Source: Mycolicibacter icosiumassiliensis
GTDB lineage: Bacteria > Actinomycetota > Actinomycetes > Mycobacteriales > Mycobacteriaceae
NCBI RefSeq assembly: GCF_900078685.2
Contig: NZ_LT546170.1
Coordinates: forward strand, 286,753-350,752
DNA: 64,000 bases
Direction of reading: 5' to 3'
Shown: piece after piece, positions 16,703-25,895 of the stretch
Position numbering within the stretch: the first letter of the stretch is position 1
Layout: each line of letters opens with the position of its first letter
Program-made: the position numbers and the translations under genes
The notes under the pieces: generated by a model
Seen by the model: the letters and a program-made list of their open reading frames with translations, nothing else
What the model was told of the DNA's origin: nothing
Database searches by the model: none

Positions 16703-16906
16703 TCAGACGGCGCGGACGCCCGTGGCCTGGGGGCCCTTGGGGCTCTGCCCAACCTCGAACTCCACCCGCTGGTTCTCCTCGAGGGTGCGAAAGCCGCTTC
16801 CCTGGATCTCCGTGTAGTGGACAAACACGTCAGCCGAGCCGTCCTCTGGTGCGATGAAGCCGAAGCCCTTTTCCGCGTTGAACCACTTCACAGTTCCCTG
16901 TGGCAT
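16703..16906 (-). CDS. cspA: Cold-shock protein, RNA chaperone
   Basis: The 67-residue single OB-fold protein binds single-stranded RNA and DNA and melts structure in mRNAs. RNP1 is KGFGFI and RNP2 is VFVHY; the start MPQGTVKWFNAEKG is typical. Like its relatives it has a long untranslated leader: 369 bp with no gene separate it from the divergent helicase gene, a usual place for cold-responsive mRNA structure. A strong terminator follows. Rv3648c counterpart. Confidence 0.97.
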   Translation of the reverse strand: MPQGTVKWFNAEKGFGFIAPEDGSADVFVHYTEIQGSGFRTLEENQRVEFEVGQSPKGPQATGVRAV

Positions 16907-17275
16907 TTGTCGATCTTTCCTTACTCTTCATGCCCGGTGCAGTGCGCACCGTTGTTCGGGGCACCGCATTTCGCTACCCCGGGCCTGTTCCGACCGCCGT
17001 ACCCTGGCGGTCGGTCGGTGCTGACACCGACACACTCCGCGGGCACTGCAGCCGCAACCACAGATCCTGCGAAGGCTTAACACAAACACAGAAGCTACGA
17101 CCGTCCATCAGTCAACCATGTTCGTCGCCCCGAGGACAGACTGCGGTGCCGAAATCTCGGCCAAAGGGTGAACAATACGGCGGCGGACATTCAAGGCCGG
17201 CGGTTCAGCGAGGCTCGACGTAGTAGAGGCGAAGCTGGGACCGCCGCATAAAGCAGGCAATTGAGGATGGGACCA
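16907..17275. other. Gene-free divergent region between cspA and the helicase gene
   Basis: These 369 bp hold the two divergent promoters and probably the cspA leader. Open frames here are short and lack start signals or codon bias. A short palindromic stretch GTACCCTGGCGGTCGGTCGG lies around 16998-17017, but I see no gene or clear RNA fold. Confidence 0.5.
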
Positions 17276-19639
17276 ATGACGGCGAATTTCGGCGGCGAAT
17301 TGCTGTCCGCCGCGCTCGCCGGGGTCGAATCCGGTGAAGATCCGCTGCGCCACGTCGCCGATCTGCCGGCATCAGTGGGCCGCACCGGCGCCTGGCCGGA
17401 CTGGGCTGAGCCGGATGTGATCAGCGCCTTCACCGGGCGTGGGATCGAGGTCCCATGGTCACATCAGCTGGCCGCCGCCGAATTGGCGCACGCCGGGCGT
17501 CACGTCGTGATCAGCACCGGTACGGCGTCGGGAAAATCGCTGGCCTATCAACTCCCGGTGCTCCAAGCACTGGCGACCGATCCGCGCGCCCGGGTGCTCT
17601 ACCTATCACCGACGAAGGCGCTGGGGCACGATCAGCTGCGCGCGGCGCACACGCTGACCGCGGCGGTGCCACGCCTGGGTGGCGCGGCCGGAGCCGTGGC
17701 ACCCACCGCCTACGACGGCGACAGCGCAGCCGAGATCCGCCGGTTCGCCAGGGAACGGTCCCGCTGGGTGTTCTCCAACCCGGACATGATCCACCTGTCG
17801 CTGCTACGCAACCACGCCCGCTGGGCGGCCTACCTACGCGGACTGCGCTTCGTGATCGTCGACGAATGCCACTACTACCGGGGGATTTTCGGCTCGCACG
17901 TGGCGATGGTGCTGCGACGGCTGCTGCGATTGTGTGAGCGTTATGCGGCGCCGGGGCTGACTGCCGGGCCCACCGTGATCTTCGCCAGCGCTACCACCGC
18001 TTCACCGGGCGCCAGCGCGTCGGCGCTGATCGGCCGGCCCGTCGCTGAGGTCACCGAGGACGGTTCGCCGCACGGGGCCCGGACGGTGGCCCTGTGGGAG
18101 CCGGCCCTGCGCACCGATATGACGGGCGAGAACGGCGCACCGGTGCGCCGCGCCGCCGGCACCGAGGCGGCCCGGGTGATGGCCGACCTGATCGCCGAGG
18201 GGGCACGCACCCTGACCTTCGTGCGCTCGCGTCGGGGCGCGGAACTCACCGCGCTGGCCGCCCGCTCCCGGCTGGAATCGGTCGCCCCGACCCTGGTCGA
18301 CAAGGTTGCCTCTTACCGGGCGGGCTACCTGGCCGAGGATCGCCGCGCCTTGGAGCGCGCGCTGGCCGACGGTGAGCTCTATGGCCTGGCCACCACCAAT
18401 GCCCTGGAACTCGGAGTGGATATCGCCGGGCTGGACGCGGTGGTGATGGCCGGCTTCCCCGGCACCGTGACCTCGTTCTGGCAGCAGGCCGGCCGGTCGG
18501 GACGGCGAGGCCAGACGGCACTGATCGTGCTGGTCGCTCGCGACGACCCGCTGGACACCTATCTGGTCCATCACCCCGCGGCACTGTTGGACAAGCCGAT
18601 CGAGCAGGTGGTGATCGACCCCGGCAACCCCTACGTGCTCGGGCCGCAGCTGCTGTGCGCGGCCACCGAACTGCCGCTGACCGTTGCCGAAGTGGCGCAG
18701 CTGGGCGCCAAGCACGTGGCCGACGCCCTGGTCGACGACGGATTGTTGCGACGGCGGTCCGACCGGTACTTCCCGGCGCCCGGGCTCGACCCCCACGCGA
18801 CAGTGGAGATCCGCGGGTCAGCCGGAGGGCAGGTGGTAATCGTGGAAGCCGACACCGGCCGGCTGTTGGGCAGCGTCGACGCCGGGCAAGCGCCGGCCAC
18901 CGTGCATACCGGCGCGGTGTATTTGCATCAGGGCGAGAGTTATGTGGTCGATTCGCTGGATATCGAGCGTCAGATCGCGTTCGTGCACGCCGAGGATCCC
19001 GGCTACGCCACGTTCGCACGCGAAATCACCGACATCGACGTGACGGGGGAAGGCGAACGCGCCTGGTTCGGTCCGGTCAGTCTCGGGCTGGTGCCGGTGA
19101 CGGTGACCCGCCAGATCATCGGCTATCTGCGGCGGCTGCCGACCGGGGAGGTGCTGGACTTCATCGACCTGGATGTGCCACCGGCGACCTTGCCCACCAT
19201 GGCAGTGGTCTACACCGTCACCGCCGACGCACTGGCGGCCTGCGGGGTCGCCGAGCCTGCGATCCCCGGGGCGTTACACGCCGCCGAGCATGCGGCCATC
19301 GGGCTGCTGCCGCTAGTGGCCAGCTGCGATCGCGGCGACATCGGCGGCCTGTCCACCGCGGCGGGTCCGGAAGCCCTAGGCAGCCTGCCCAGCGTCTTCG
19401 TCTACGACGGCCACCCCGGCGGCGCCGGCTTCGCCGAGCGGGGATTCCGCGCGGCGGCTACTTGGCTTACCGCCACGGCGGAGACGATCGAATCCTGCGA
19501 GTGCCCGCACGGCTGTCCCTCGTGTGTGCAATCGCCCAAGTGCGGTAACGGCAATGACCCGTTGGATAAGGAAGGCGCGGTGCGAGTGCTGCGATTGGTG
19601 CTCGGCAAACTCGACGGCTCGCACCCGGCCACTGAATGA
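17276..19639 (+). CDS. MrfA/YprA-like DExH helicase with DUF1998 domain
   Basis: This superfamily 2 helicase is related to MrfA, which removes mitomycin-type lesions in Bacillus. The start at 17276 has GAGG upstream. Motif I is STGTASGKS, motif II is VDECHYYRG (DECH), motif VI is QQAGRSGRRG. The C-terminal DUF1998 region ends with the Cys cluster CECPHGCPSC...KC, a probable metal site. At 787 residues it has normal length and it is the Rv3649 counterpart. It stands alone, with a 12-bp-stem hairpin right after it. A DNA repair role is inferred from the family. Confidence 0.88.
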   Translation: MTANFGGELLSAALAGVESGEDPLRHVADLPASVGRTGAWPDWAEPDVISAFTGRGIEVPWSHQLAAAELAHAGRHVVISTGTASGKSLAYQLPVLQALATDPRARVLYLSPTKALGHDQLRAAHTLTAAVPRLGGAAGAVAPTAYDGDSAAEIRRFARERSRWVFSNPDMIHLSLLRNHARWAAYLRGLRFVIVDECHYYRGIFGSHVAMVLRRLLRLCERYAAPGLTAGPTVIFASATTASPGASASALIGRPVAEVTEDGSPHGARTVALWEPALRTDMTGENGAPVRRAAGTEAARVMADLIAEGARTLTFVRSRRGAELTALAARSRLESVAPTLVDKVASYRAGYLAEDRRALERALADGELYGLATTNALELGVDIAGLDAVVMAGFPGTVTSFWQQAGRSGRRGQTALIVLVARDDPLDTYLVHHPAALLDKPIEQVVIDPGNPYVLGPQLLCAATELPLTVAEVAQLGAKHVADALVDDGLLRRRSDRYFPAPGLDPHATVEIRGSAGGQVVIVEADTGRLLGSVDAGQAPATVHTGAVYLHQGESYVVDSLDIERQIAFVHAEDPGYATFAREITDIDVTGEGERAWFGPVSLGLVPVTVTRQIIGYLRRLPTGEVLDFIDLDVPPATLPTMAVVYTVTADALAACGVAEPAIPGALHAAEHAAIGLLPLVASCDRGDIGGLSTAAGPEALGSLPSVFVYDGHPGGAGFAERGFRAAATWLTATAETIESCECPHGCPSCVQSPKCGNGNDPLDKEGAVRVLRLVLGKLDGSHPATE

Positions 19640-19643
19640 CTGC

Positions 19644-19677
19644 GGGAGTCGGCCGACCCCCCGAACGGCCGACTCCC
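19644..19677 (+). terminator. Hairpin after the helicase gene
   Basis: A perfect 12-bp stem, GGGAGTCGGCCG (19644-19655) and CGGCCGACTCCC (19666-19677), starts five bases after the stop. There is no T-run, as is common for mycobacterial terminators. The 237 bp that follow up to the next gene hold no gene. Confidence 0.65.
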
Positions 19678-19914
19678 CCGAGCCCTTACCCCGGCAACTG
19701 CGTCGCAGTGACCGGTGTCACCGCGCAACAAAACACGCGGGACAGTAAGACGAACGGTCGAGAGATGCGATCCGTTCCCAACCCGATACATGACCGGATG
19801 CGGCCGTAAGTTACCGGCTACACCGGATCCTCTGCAACTTGGCAGCGCGCCAGACTGTGAGAAACGAGCGTCAGAACCAGGAAATTATTCGGTGTTGACG
19901 CTGGTAGAAGGGCG

Positions 19915-20973
19915 GTGACCGTAATATCCCGACTTGTGGCGCACGATTGGTTGCTAGTAGAGACCCTCGGGGGTGAACCGGTAGTCGTCGCGCAGGGCCG
20001 CCAGCTGAAGAACCTCGTGCCACTCCCCCAGTTCCTGCGACGCAGCCCACACCTCGCGGCGATTCAGACCGCGATCGCCGAATCGGTGCGGACCGGGCAG
20101 AGCCTGGCCAGCATCACTGCGCGCCGCGATCGGGTGATCCGGACCGAGCCCGTGGTGATGTCGGATGGCCGAGTGCACGGCGTGCACGTCTGGACCGGGC
20201 CGGCCGACATGGAACCACCCGAGCGCCCCATCCCGGGCCCGTTGAAGTGGGACCTGACCCTGGGAGTGGCCACCGACACCACGGAGTCGCTGACCAACAG
20301 CGGTAAGAATCCGGAGGTGGAGGCCACTCACGGCCGCGCGTTCGTCGAAGAGTTGCCCGCCCGCGAGTTCAGCCCCAACGAGAACAAAGTGCTGGCCCTG
20401 GCGATCCGGGCCGAACCCGGACAGACCATCTGCAGCAGTTGGGATGTCACCGATTTCAACGGTGAGACCATTCGGGTGGGCTTCGTGGTCCGCACGGCTC
20501 GCGAGTCCGTTCCCGGCGGGCGTGAGCATTTGGTGACGCGCGGGATGAACTGGCGGGGCCAGTTCGACGGCGCAGTGCAGCGCCCCGACTTTCTGGCGCA
20601 GCAGATCCTGCGCGCGCTGGCCCAGCCGGGCGTGCACCGGGCCATGGTGGATTTGGCCAACCGGCGGCTGCTGAAGTGGCTGGATGAGCCGTGCCCGTTC
20701 TACGACTGGCGCAGTCCGGCCGATGTACCGCGGGTCCATCCCGACGACCAGGCGCAGATCGCCCGGATGGAGAACGACCTGACCCATTCCCAGGCCCCGG
20801 CGAGCGGGGTGCTGCGGCTGCGCCAGATGGACGGCGGCTGGGCGCCGGTCCACGTGACGGTCAACCGGGTGGAGCTCGACGAGGGCGCCGTAGCTGGGCT
20901 GATCGCACTGCGTTTGCCCACCGAGGCCGAACTCGCCGAGTCGGGGTTGGCGGCCGCCGTCGAAGCTCCTTAG
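19915..20973 (+). CDS. Conserved mycobacterial protein (Rv3651-like, GAF/PAS-type sensor fold)
   Basis: The 352-residue protein begins with GTG at 19915 and reads TVISRLVAHDWLLVETLGGEPVVVAQ. It corresponds by place and N-terminal pattern to Rv3651, whose parts are described as GAF-like and PAS-like (DUF5593/DUF5628). The C-terminal end (VHPDDQAQIARMEND...VLRLRQMDGGWAPVHVTVNRVEL) has the strand order of a PAS domain. There is no membrane segment and no output domain, so it is probably a soluble sensor or partner protein. Its stop overlaps the end of the convergent Tad operon by four bases. Confidence 0.72.
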   Translation: MTVISRLVAHDWLLVETLGGEPVVVAQGRQLKNLVPLPQFLRRSPHLAAIQTAIAESVRTGQSLASITARRDRVIRTEPVVMSDGRVHGVHVWTGPADMEPPERPIPGPLKWDLTLGVATDTTESLTNSGKNPEVEATHGRAFVEELPAREFSPNENKVLALAIRAEPGQTICSSWDVTDFNGETIRVGFVVRTARESVPGGREHLVTRGMNWRGQFDGAVQRPDFLAQQILRALAQPGVHRAMVDLANRRLLKWLDEPCPFYDWRSPADVPRVHPDDQAQIARMENDLTHSQAPASGVLRLRQMDGGWAPVHVTVNRVELDEGAVAGLIALRLPTEAELAESGLAAAVEAP

Positions 20974-21281
20974 CTCACCGGCCCGGCGCGCGCCGTCGCC
21001 CGGGCGGGGCCGAGCCGCCAGCCTGACACGGGCATGGCGACGGTGATCACCACATCGAGTTCGTCGACCGTGCAGCTAATTTCACCGGCGTGCATCCGCG
21101 AGCCCAGCATCGTGACGTACGCGCAGGCGCTGGCAGGCCCGGCTGGAACCCGGCCCGCACCGGCTAGAGCCGCCAGGTCGGCGACGGCCTGGGCACGGTG
21201 TCGGGCGATGACCGCCGCACCGAGTACCAAGCCGCCACCGGTAACGCTCAGCAGCGCCGCGACCATCGCGGCAGCGGCCAC
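20970..21281 (-). CDS. TadE/TadG-like Flp pilus assembly protein (Rv3654c-like)
   Basis: This is the last gene of the Tad operon. It is a small protein with one hydrophobic N-terminal segment (VAAAAMVAALLSVTGGGLVLGAAVIA), then a short exported part with two Cys (SACAYV, ISCTVD). GTG 21281 is chosen because it lies 17 bp after the upstream stop and matches the start of the M. tuberculosis protein; the open frame extends further back. Such pseudopilins assist Flp pilus assembly in the envelope. Secretion also requires the ATPase and TadBC proteins encoded upstream. Confidence 0.75.
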   Translation of the reverse strand: MAAAAMVAALLSVTGGGLVLGAAVIARHRAQAVADLAALAGAGRVPAGPASACAYVTMLGSRMHAGEISCTVDELDVVITVAMPVSGWRLGPARATARAGPVS

Positions 21282-21297
21282 GGTGGCCCCGCCGGCT

Positions 21298-21648
21298 TCA
21301 CCGTGACGGCTCGAGCGCCGAGACCGCCTCGGCGGTGATCGCCATGCCGGGCAACAGAGCCGGTCGAGCGGTGACGCGGGCAACCACCAAGTCACCTTCG
21401 GAGCGCAGCCGGACCGTCGCACCGTCAGGTGCGATTCGTCCCACCACCGCGGTGACCGCGGCGGCATCTCCGCGGGCCGCCAACCGGGCGGCTTCTCTCG
21501 CGGCGTCAACGCAGCGGAGTTGGGCGGACACCGCGGTGATCCCGGCCAGGCACAGCACCAGCACCGAGACCAGGGCAGCCAGCGCAAACGCCGCTTCGAC
21601 CGTGCTGGCGCCGGAGTCCTCGACAAGTCGTGCACGACCGCTCACCAC
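21298..21648 (-). CDS. TadE-like pseudopilin (Rv3655c-like)
   Basis: The 116-residue protein has the TadE hallmark ASTVEAAFALAALVSVLVLCLAG: a conserved Glu (prepilin-peptidase type +5 residue) at the head of a single membrane helix (residues about 17-40). The rest is a small beta domain. It follows the pilin gene after 3 bp. TadE proteins are processed like pilins and help the pilus form. Confidence 0.82.
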   Translation of the reverse strand: MVSGRARLVEDSGASTVEAAFALAALVSVLVLCLAGITAVSAQLRCVDAAREAARLAARGDAAAVTAVVGRIAPDGATVRLRSEGDLVVARVTARPALLPGMAITAEAVSALEPSR

Positions 21649-21651
21649 CCG

Positions 21652-21873
21652 TCAGACCTTGGTGTTGAGCGCACGTCCGATGACGCGGTTCAGTGCCGAC
21701 ACGATCGAATCACCGGTGACCACCGTGTACAGGATCGCGCCGAAGGCCGCGGCAGCGATCGTCCCGATTGCGTATTCGACCGTGGACATCCCGGAGTCGT
21801 CGGCTGCCAGCAGCACCATCTTCAGGGAAAGGACACGAAACATGTTGCGCGCCTGTAATACCTTAATTCTCAT
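21652..21873 (-). CDS. Flp-type pilin, DUF4244 family (Rv3656c-like)
   Basis: The 73-residue protein is the likely major pilin. GAAGGAGG before ATG 21873 sets the start. A basic leader (MRIKVLQARNMFRVLSLKMVLL) ends in DDSG, followed by MSTVEYAIGTIAAAAFGAILYTVV: this is the class IV prepilin cut after Gly, with Glu at +5 and a long hydrophobic helix. No prepilin peptidase gene is in this window, so the enzyme must be encoded elsewhere. Confidence 0.85.
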   Translation of the reverse strand: MRIKVLQARNMFRVLSLKMVLLAADDSGMSTVEYAIGTIAAAAFGAILYTVVTGDSIVSALNRVIGRALNTKV

Positions 21874-21937
21874 ACAGCCTCCTTCATCGGTAACCTTCTT
21901 CGGTGTTCTTGCGGTCGGTCCGCGAAGCACCGCCCGC

Positions 21938-22528
21938 TCACAGCAGTCCCGACCGCAGCACGTCGCCGGCCAATCCGGCCACGACCGGCACGATGCCCAG
22001 GCACACGAATGCGGGCAGAAAGCACAGTCCGAGCGGGCCGGCGATCAATACCCCGGCCCGCTCCGCGGCGGCCGTGGCCGCATGCGCGGCCTCGTCTCGG
22101 CACTGTGCGGCAAGTTCGCCGAGCCCGGCGGCCAGTGCGGTACCCGAGGACCCCGAACGGCGGGCCAGACGCAGTACCGCGGTGGTTGTCGGGTCAAGCT
22201 CCGCGGATGCCGGGCCATTCGGCGCCGACCAGGCAATGCCCGGTTCGGCACCCAGCGCCAGCAGCTCGGCGCCTCGGCGCAATGGCGCCGCCAGCACCGG
22301 CGGCGCGTGCCGGGCGGTGGCCGTGGCCGCGCCGGAGACGGACATTCCCGCGGTCAGACACAGCGCAAACACCTCGAGGTCGGCGGCCAGCGCCAGCGTG
22401 TCGGTGCCCGGGACTGCGCGGCGGGTCGGCGGACGATCTGGCCGCGGCAGCCCGGCCCGCGACCGCACCGTCGCCGGTCCTGCTGCGGCGAGCACTGCCA
22501 GAGCCAGCAACAACGCGGTGGCGGTCAT
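21938..22528 (-). CDS. tadC: Tad pilus inner-membrane platform protein TadC
   Basis: The protein belongs to the type II secretion F family and forms, with TadB, the membrane platform on which the ATPase acts. It starts MTATALLLALAVLAAAG (TM1), then has a cytoplasmic helical domain (LEVFALCLTAGMSVSGAATATARHAP), and ends with two TMs (GVLIAGPLGLCFLPAFVCLGIVPVVAGL). About 196 residues. Its ATG overlaps the tadB stop. Rv3657c counterpart. Confidence 0.85.
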   Translation of the reverse strand: MTATALLLALAVLAAAGPATVRSRAGLPRPDRPPTRRAVPGTDTLALAADLEVFALCLTAGMSVSGAATATARHAPPVLAAPLRRGAELLALGAEPGIAWSAPNGPASAELDPTTTAVLRLARRSGSSGTALAAGLGELAAQCRDEAAHAATAAAERAGVLIAGPLGLCFLPAFVCLGIVPVVAGLAGDVLRSGLL

Positions 22529-23337
22529 ATGACACCCCCCGCCGCTGTGGTGATCCGGTCTGACCACAGCAGCCCGGCGCAGACCAGGCTCACCCCGATC
22601 AGCGACAGCACGCCCCCCGTTCCGCCCAGCAGAAAGGCGACCGGCCGAGCTCCGATCAATTGACCCAGCAGCACACCCAGTACCGGTAGACAAGCCAAGA
22701 CCGTCGCCGAGGCCCGAGCGCCGGCCATACCGGCTTGGGCCTGCGCCGAGAATCTGTGCCGGGCAGCGATATCGCGTTGCGCGGCTTGCATCAGGGTGGC
22801 GATCGCCAAGCCGTGTTGTCCCCCGAGTTCCCAGTAGGCGGCGAGGCGCTCCCACCGCGTGAGCAGTGCCGAGGATGCGGCTGCGTCACGCAGGCCGGTC
22901 GCGACATCGGCGCCCAGTCGTGCCCGAGCGGCGACGCCACCCAGGCCAGCGGCCACCGCGGGGTGATTCGACTCTGCAGCCGCAAGAGCGAAGGCCTGCA
23001 CCGGATGTGCTCCGACGCGCAGCTCACCGGCCAGGGCGTCCAGGGCGGTTTCCAGGGCGCGCGATTCCGCGACGGCCCGCCGGCGGCGCAGCCCACCCCG
23101 GCGACGTAGGACTGCAGTGGCCCCCAACACGACTCCGGCCAGCCACGTGCTCCGCGGCAGAACCAGCGCGGCCAGCGCAGCGGCACCGGCCACCGCGCCG
23201 ACGACACTCCAACGTCCGGCCCACCCGGCGACCGAACCGCGGAGCGGACGGCCGATCGGTGCGATGCGGCGGCGCGGCGAAGCACCGAGCAGTACCGCCG
23301 CGGCCAACGCCAGTGCGGCGGCCGCGGGGCCGCTCAC
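22525..23337 (-). CDS. tadB: Tad pilus inner-membrane platform protein TadB
   Basis: The second T2SF-family platform protein. GTG 23337 overlaps the tadA stop (GTGA) and gives 270 residues, close to the M. tuberculosis length. Two N-terminal TMs (AAALALAAAVLLG; GAVAGAAALAALVLP), a cytoplasmic domain with ALAGELRVGAHPVQAFALAAAES and WELGGQHGLAIATLMQAAQRDI, and C-terminal TMs (VLACLPVLGVLLGQLIG; GGVLSLIGVSLVCAGLLW). Rv3658c counterpart. Confidence 0.87.
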   Translation of the reverse strand: MSGPAAAALALAAAVLLGASPRRRIAPIGRPLRGSVAGWAGRWSVVGAVAGAAALAALVLPRSTWLAGVVLGATAVLRRRGGLRRRRAVAESRALETALDALAGELRVGAHPVQAFALAAAESNHPAVAAGLGGVAARARLGADVATGLRDAAASSALLTRWERLAAYWELGGQHGLAIATLMQAAQRDIAARHRFSAQAQAGMAGARASATVLACLPVLGVLLGQLIGARPVAFLLGGTGGVLSLIGVSLVCAGLLWSDRITTAAGGVI

Positions 23338-24530
23338 GCGGGCATCCGATCGCGCAGCAGGGCGCGGAATTCGACGGCGTGGCCGGTCAATCCACGCCCG
23401 ATCTGCCACACCGGCGCGGCCCGCACCTGTCCAGCGTCGGTGCGGCGCAGCATCGAGATGTCGGTGAGCAGCCGCTTGCCGTCGCGGTCGCGTGCGACGT
23501 GCATCAGCACCTGGACGGCCGCCGCCAGCTGGCTGTGCAGGCCGGTACGGTCCAGACCACCCAGTGCGGCAAGCGCTTCCAGGCGAGCCGGCACCTCGGC
23601 CGCATTGTTGGCATGCACCGTTCCGGCGCCGCCGTCGTGTCCGGTGTTCAATGCGGCCAGCAGGTCGACCACTTCGGCGCCCCGGACCTCGCCGACCACC
23701 AACCGATCCGGCCGCATCCGTAGCGCCTGCCGGACCAGCTCGCGCAAGCCCACCTCGCCGGCGCCTTCGACGTTCGCCGCGCGCGCCACCAGCCGGACCA
23801 GATGCGGGTGGCGCGGTTGCAGTTCGGGAGCATCCTCGACGCAGACCACCCGCTCGTTTTCGCTGACTGCGCCCAACAGGGCGGCCAGCAGGGTGGTCTT
23901 GCCGGCGCCCGTGCCGCCGGAGACCAGAAACGCCAGCCGGGCGGTGATGATGTCGGACAGCAGGGCGGCTGCCTGCGGCGCGATGGCGCCGGCGGCGGTC
24001 AGTGCGGCGAGGTCTTGGGTGGCCGGCCGCAGCACCCGCAGCGACAGGCAGGTCCCGTCGGCCGCAACCGGCGGCAGGATCGCGTGCAGGCGCACGGTGA
24101 AGTCGCCGGTGCCCCCGGCGCTGAAGCCGTGCAGCTGCCCATCGACCCAGGGCTGCGCATCATCGAGCCGGCGCCCCGCGGCCACCGCCAGTCGTTGGGC
24201 CAGCCGTCGTACCGCGGCTTCGTCGGCGAACCGAATCTCGGTGCGCCGCAGTCCCGCCCCGTCGTCGACCCACACCGCATCGGGGGCGGTGACCAGGACG
24301 TCGGTGGTGCCCGAGGCGCACAGCAGTGGTTCCAGCACGCCGGCGCCAGTCAGTTCGGTCTGCAGCACCCGCAGGCTGGACAACATTTCGGTGTCGCCGA
24401 GCACCCCGCCGGATTCGGCCCGGATCGCTGCGGCCACCGCCTGTGGGCGCAGCTCCGAGGCCGCCCCCCGGGCCTCCCAAGACTCAGCCGCCAGCCGCTC
24501 CCGGACCCGGTCGATCAGCGAATCCCTCAT
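23334..24530 (-). CDS. tadA: Tad/CpaF-family pilus assembly ATPase
   Basis: This hexameric ATPase powers pilus extrusion. Walker A is VSGGTGAGKTTLL, the Asp box is VVCVEDAPELQ, Walker B is RMRPDRLVVGEVRGAEV, and the His box GHDGGAGTVHANN follows. An N-terminal CpaF domain (MRDSLIDRVRERLAAE) precedes it. ATG 24530 gives 398 residues and a TCAT overlap with the upstream gene. Rv3659c counterpart. Confidence 0.93.
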   Translation of the reverse strand: MRDSLIDRVRERLAAESWEARGAASELRPQAVAAAIRAESGGVLGDTEMLSSLRVLQTELTGAGVLEPLLCASGTTDVLVTAPDAVWVDDGAGLRRTEIRFADEAAVRRLAQRLAVAAGRRLDDAQPWVDGQLHGFSAGGTGDFTVRLHAILPPVAADGTCLSLRVLRPATQDLAALTAAGAIAPQAAALLSDIITARLAFLVSGGTGAGKTTLLAALLGAVSENERVVCVEDAPELQPRHPHLVRLVARAANVEGAGEVGLRELVRQALRMRPDRLVVGEVRGAEVVDLLAALNTGHDGGAGTVHANNAAEVPARLEALAALGGLDRTGLHSQLAAAVQVLMHVARDRDGKRLLTDISMLRRTDAGQVRAAPVWQIGRGLTGHAVEFRALLRDRMPA

Positions 24531-25609
24531 GACGCCAAGGCCTTCCGCTGGGGCAACACTTCGAGGACCCGGCCGGCCGCCACCGCCAGCGCGGAGCGGC
24601 GATGCAGTCGCAGACCCGCGTGTTCGATTCGCTCGGCCAGTTGTGGTTCGGCCCGCAATGCGGCCAGCAGGGGCAGTCCGACGATCTCGGCCACCTCCGC
24701 GGCACGGAGTCCGCCGGGCGCCGGTCCGCGCACGACCATGCCGACCTGCGGGTTCACCGCGCGCAGCCGCGGCGCGATGGCGGCTCCGGCCGCGCACGAC
24801 CGTACGTCGCAGGAACTGACCACCACCACGAGATCGGCGGCGCTCAGTGCGGTTTCGGCCGGATCGGTCAGCACCCGAGGCAGGTCGCAGACCACGGTGA
24901 CCCCGCCACGACGGCCCGCGTCCACCACGGCGTCGACGGTTCCGGCGTCGACTTCAGTGGCCCCACGGGCGGCGTCACCCAGCCGGGCGCCCGACAGAAC
25001 ACTCACCCCGCGCTGACGGGGCAGCGCTTCACGCAGTGCCGGCCAGGTCAGCCGCCCGCTGTGCTGCGCCAGGTCGCACCAGCGCAGGCCGGCAGCGTTC
25101 TCGGTGCCCACCAGCAGATCGATGCCCCCGCCCCAAGCGTCGAGGTCGACCAGCAGCGCCTCACCTGCCTGCTGGGCCAGCGCCGTCGCCAGCAGCGATG
25201 CGCCCGCTCCCCCACGTGCGCCGATCACCGCGATGACGTCGCCGTGACGCGCCCCGTCCCGCACCGACTCACCAGCCTCGGCCAGCTCAGCAACCAGGTC
25301 GTTGCCTTCGGCAGGCAGCGCCAGCACCCGTTGCGCCCCGACGGCGACGCCGGCTTGCCAGGCGCGGGTAGTGGGTTGGCCGCCGGTGAGCACGACGACG
25401 TAGGGGCGGCGCGGCAGCCGGGCCGGGCCGCAGCGGGCGGCAGCCTCCTCGTCGAGCACCACGGCCGCAGCAGCCGACCAGGCCCGGCGGTTCGGCATCG
25501 CGGCGCCAAGGTGGATGACGCGTATACCCGCCGCCGCGGCCACCCGGTCCAGTTCATCGCGCAACGCCGTCTGGGTGACGAGGGCCAAGAGACCGGTGGC
25601 TGCACTCAC
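24527..25609 (-). CDS. CpaE/Ssd-like MinD-family protein, first gene of the Tad operon
   Basis: In M. tuberculosis the counterpart Rv3660c is called Ssd, septum site determining; in Tad systems this position is CpaE, which places the pilus machine. An N-terminal response-regulator-like part (residues 1-105) is followed by a P-loop domain. The deviant Walker A reads VIGARGGAGASLLATAL: the usual KGGxGKT lysines are replaced, so ATP binding may be weak or absent. LLVDLDAWGGGIDLL is the switch region. GTG 25609 is preferred over TTG 25630. Confidence 0.82.
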   Translation of the reverse strand: MSAATGLLALVTQTALRDELDRVAAAAGIRVIHLGAAMPNRRAWSAAAAVVLDEEAAARCGPARLPRRPYVVVLTGGQPTTRAWQAGVAVGAQRVLALPAEGNDLVAELAEAGESVRDGARHGDVIAVIGARGGAGASLLATALAQQAGEALLVDLDAWGGGIDLLVGTENAAGLRWCDLAQHSGRLTWPALREALPRQRGVSVLSGARLGDAARGATEVDAGTVDAVVDAGRRGGVTVVCDLPRVLTDPAETALSAADLVVVVSSCDVRSCAAGAAIAPRLRAVNPQVGMVVRGPAPGGLRAAEVAEIVGLPLLAALRAEPQLAERIEHAGLRLHRRSALAVAAGRVLEVLPQRKALAS

Positions 25610-25793
25610 CGCCTCATCGTGGCGCGACAACTCGCGCTACAGCCTCCGCTTCCCGGCAAGTGTGGATGAAATTCCCGGCTGTGGATAACTCAAAGTTATG
25701 CTTTATCGGTCAAATCAGACTAATGGTATGGAAAGCCGGATCTGTAACATGTTCCAGTCAGTGCGAGAGGCTTCCGGCGAACAACTTACCGGT

Positions 25794-25889
25794 AAAAAAA
25801 GACGACCCCCGCCAGGGGGGGAGGAGGCGGAGGTCGTCGCGTATCAACCCCGGGGGGTCGGGCCGATACACCCTCAGCATAAGCCGAGT
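25794..25889 (-). ncRNA. 6C small RNA (B11 type)
   Basis: On the minus strand, TATAGT at 25896-25901 is followed by about 95 nt with three consecutive hairpins and a T7 run (plus-strand A7 at 25794-25800). The loops hold long C runs (six C near 25846-25855 and seven C near 25814-25820), which is the defining feature of the actinobacterial 6C family. The last stem, about GACGACCTCCGCC with GGCGGGGGTCGTC, plus the T-run is an intrinsic terminator. In M. tuberculosis B11/6C lies in the same gap between Rv3660c and Rv3661. C-rich loops pair with G-rich target mRNAs; known family targets concern replication and secretion. Confidence 0.85.
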
Positions 25890-25895
25890 GATGCC

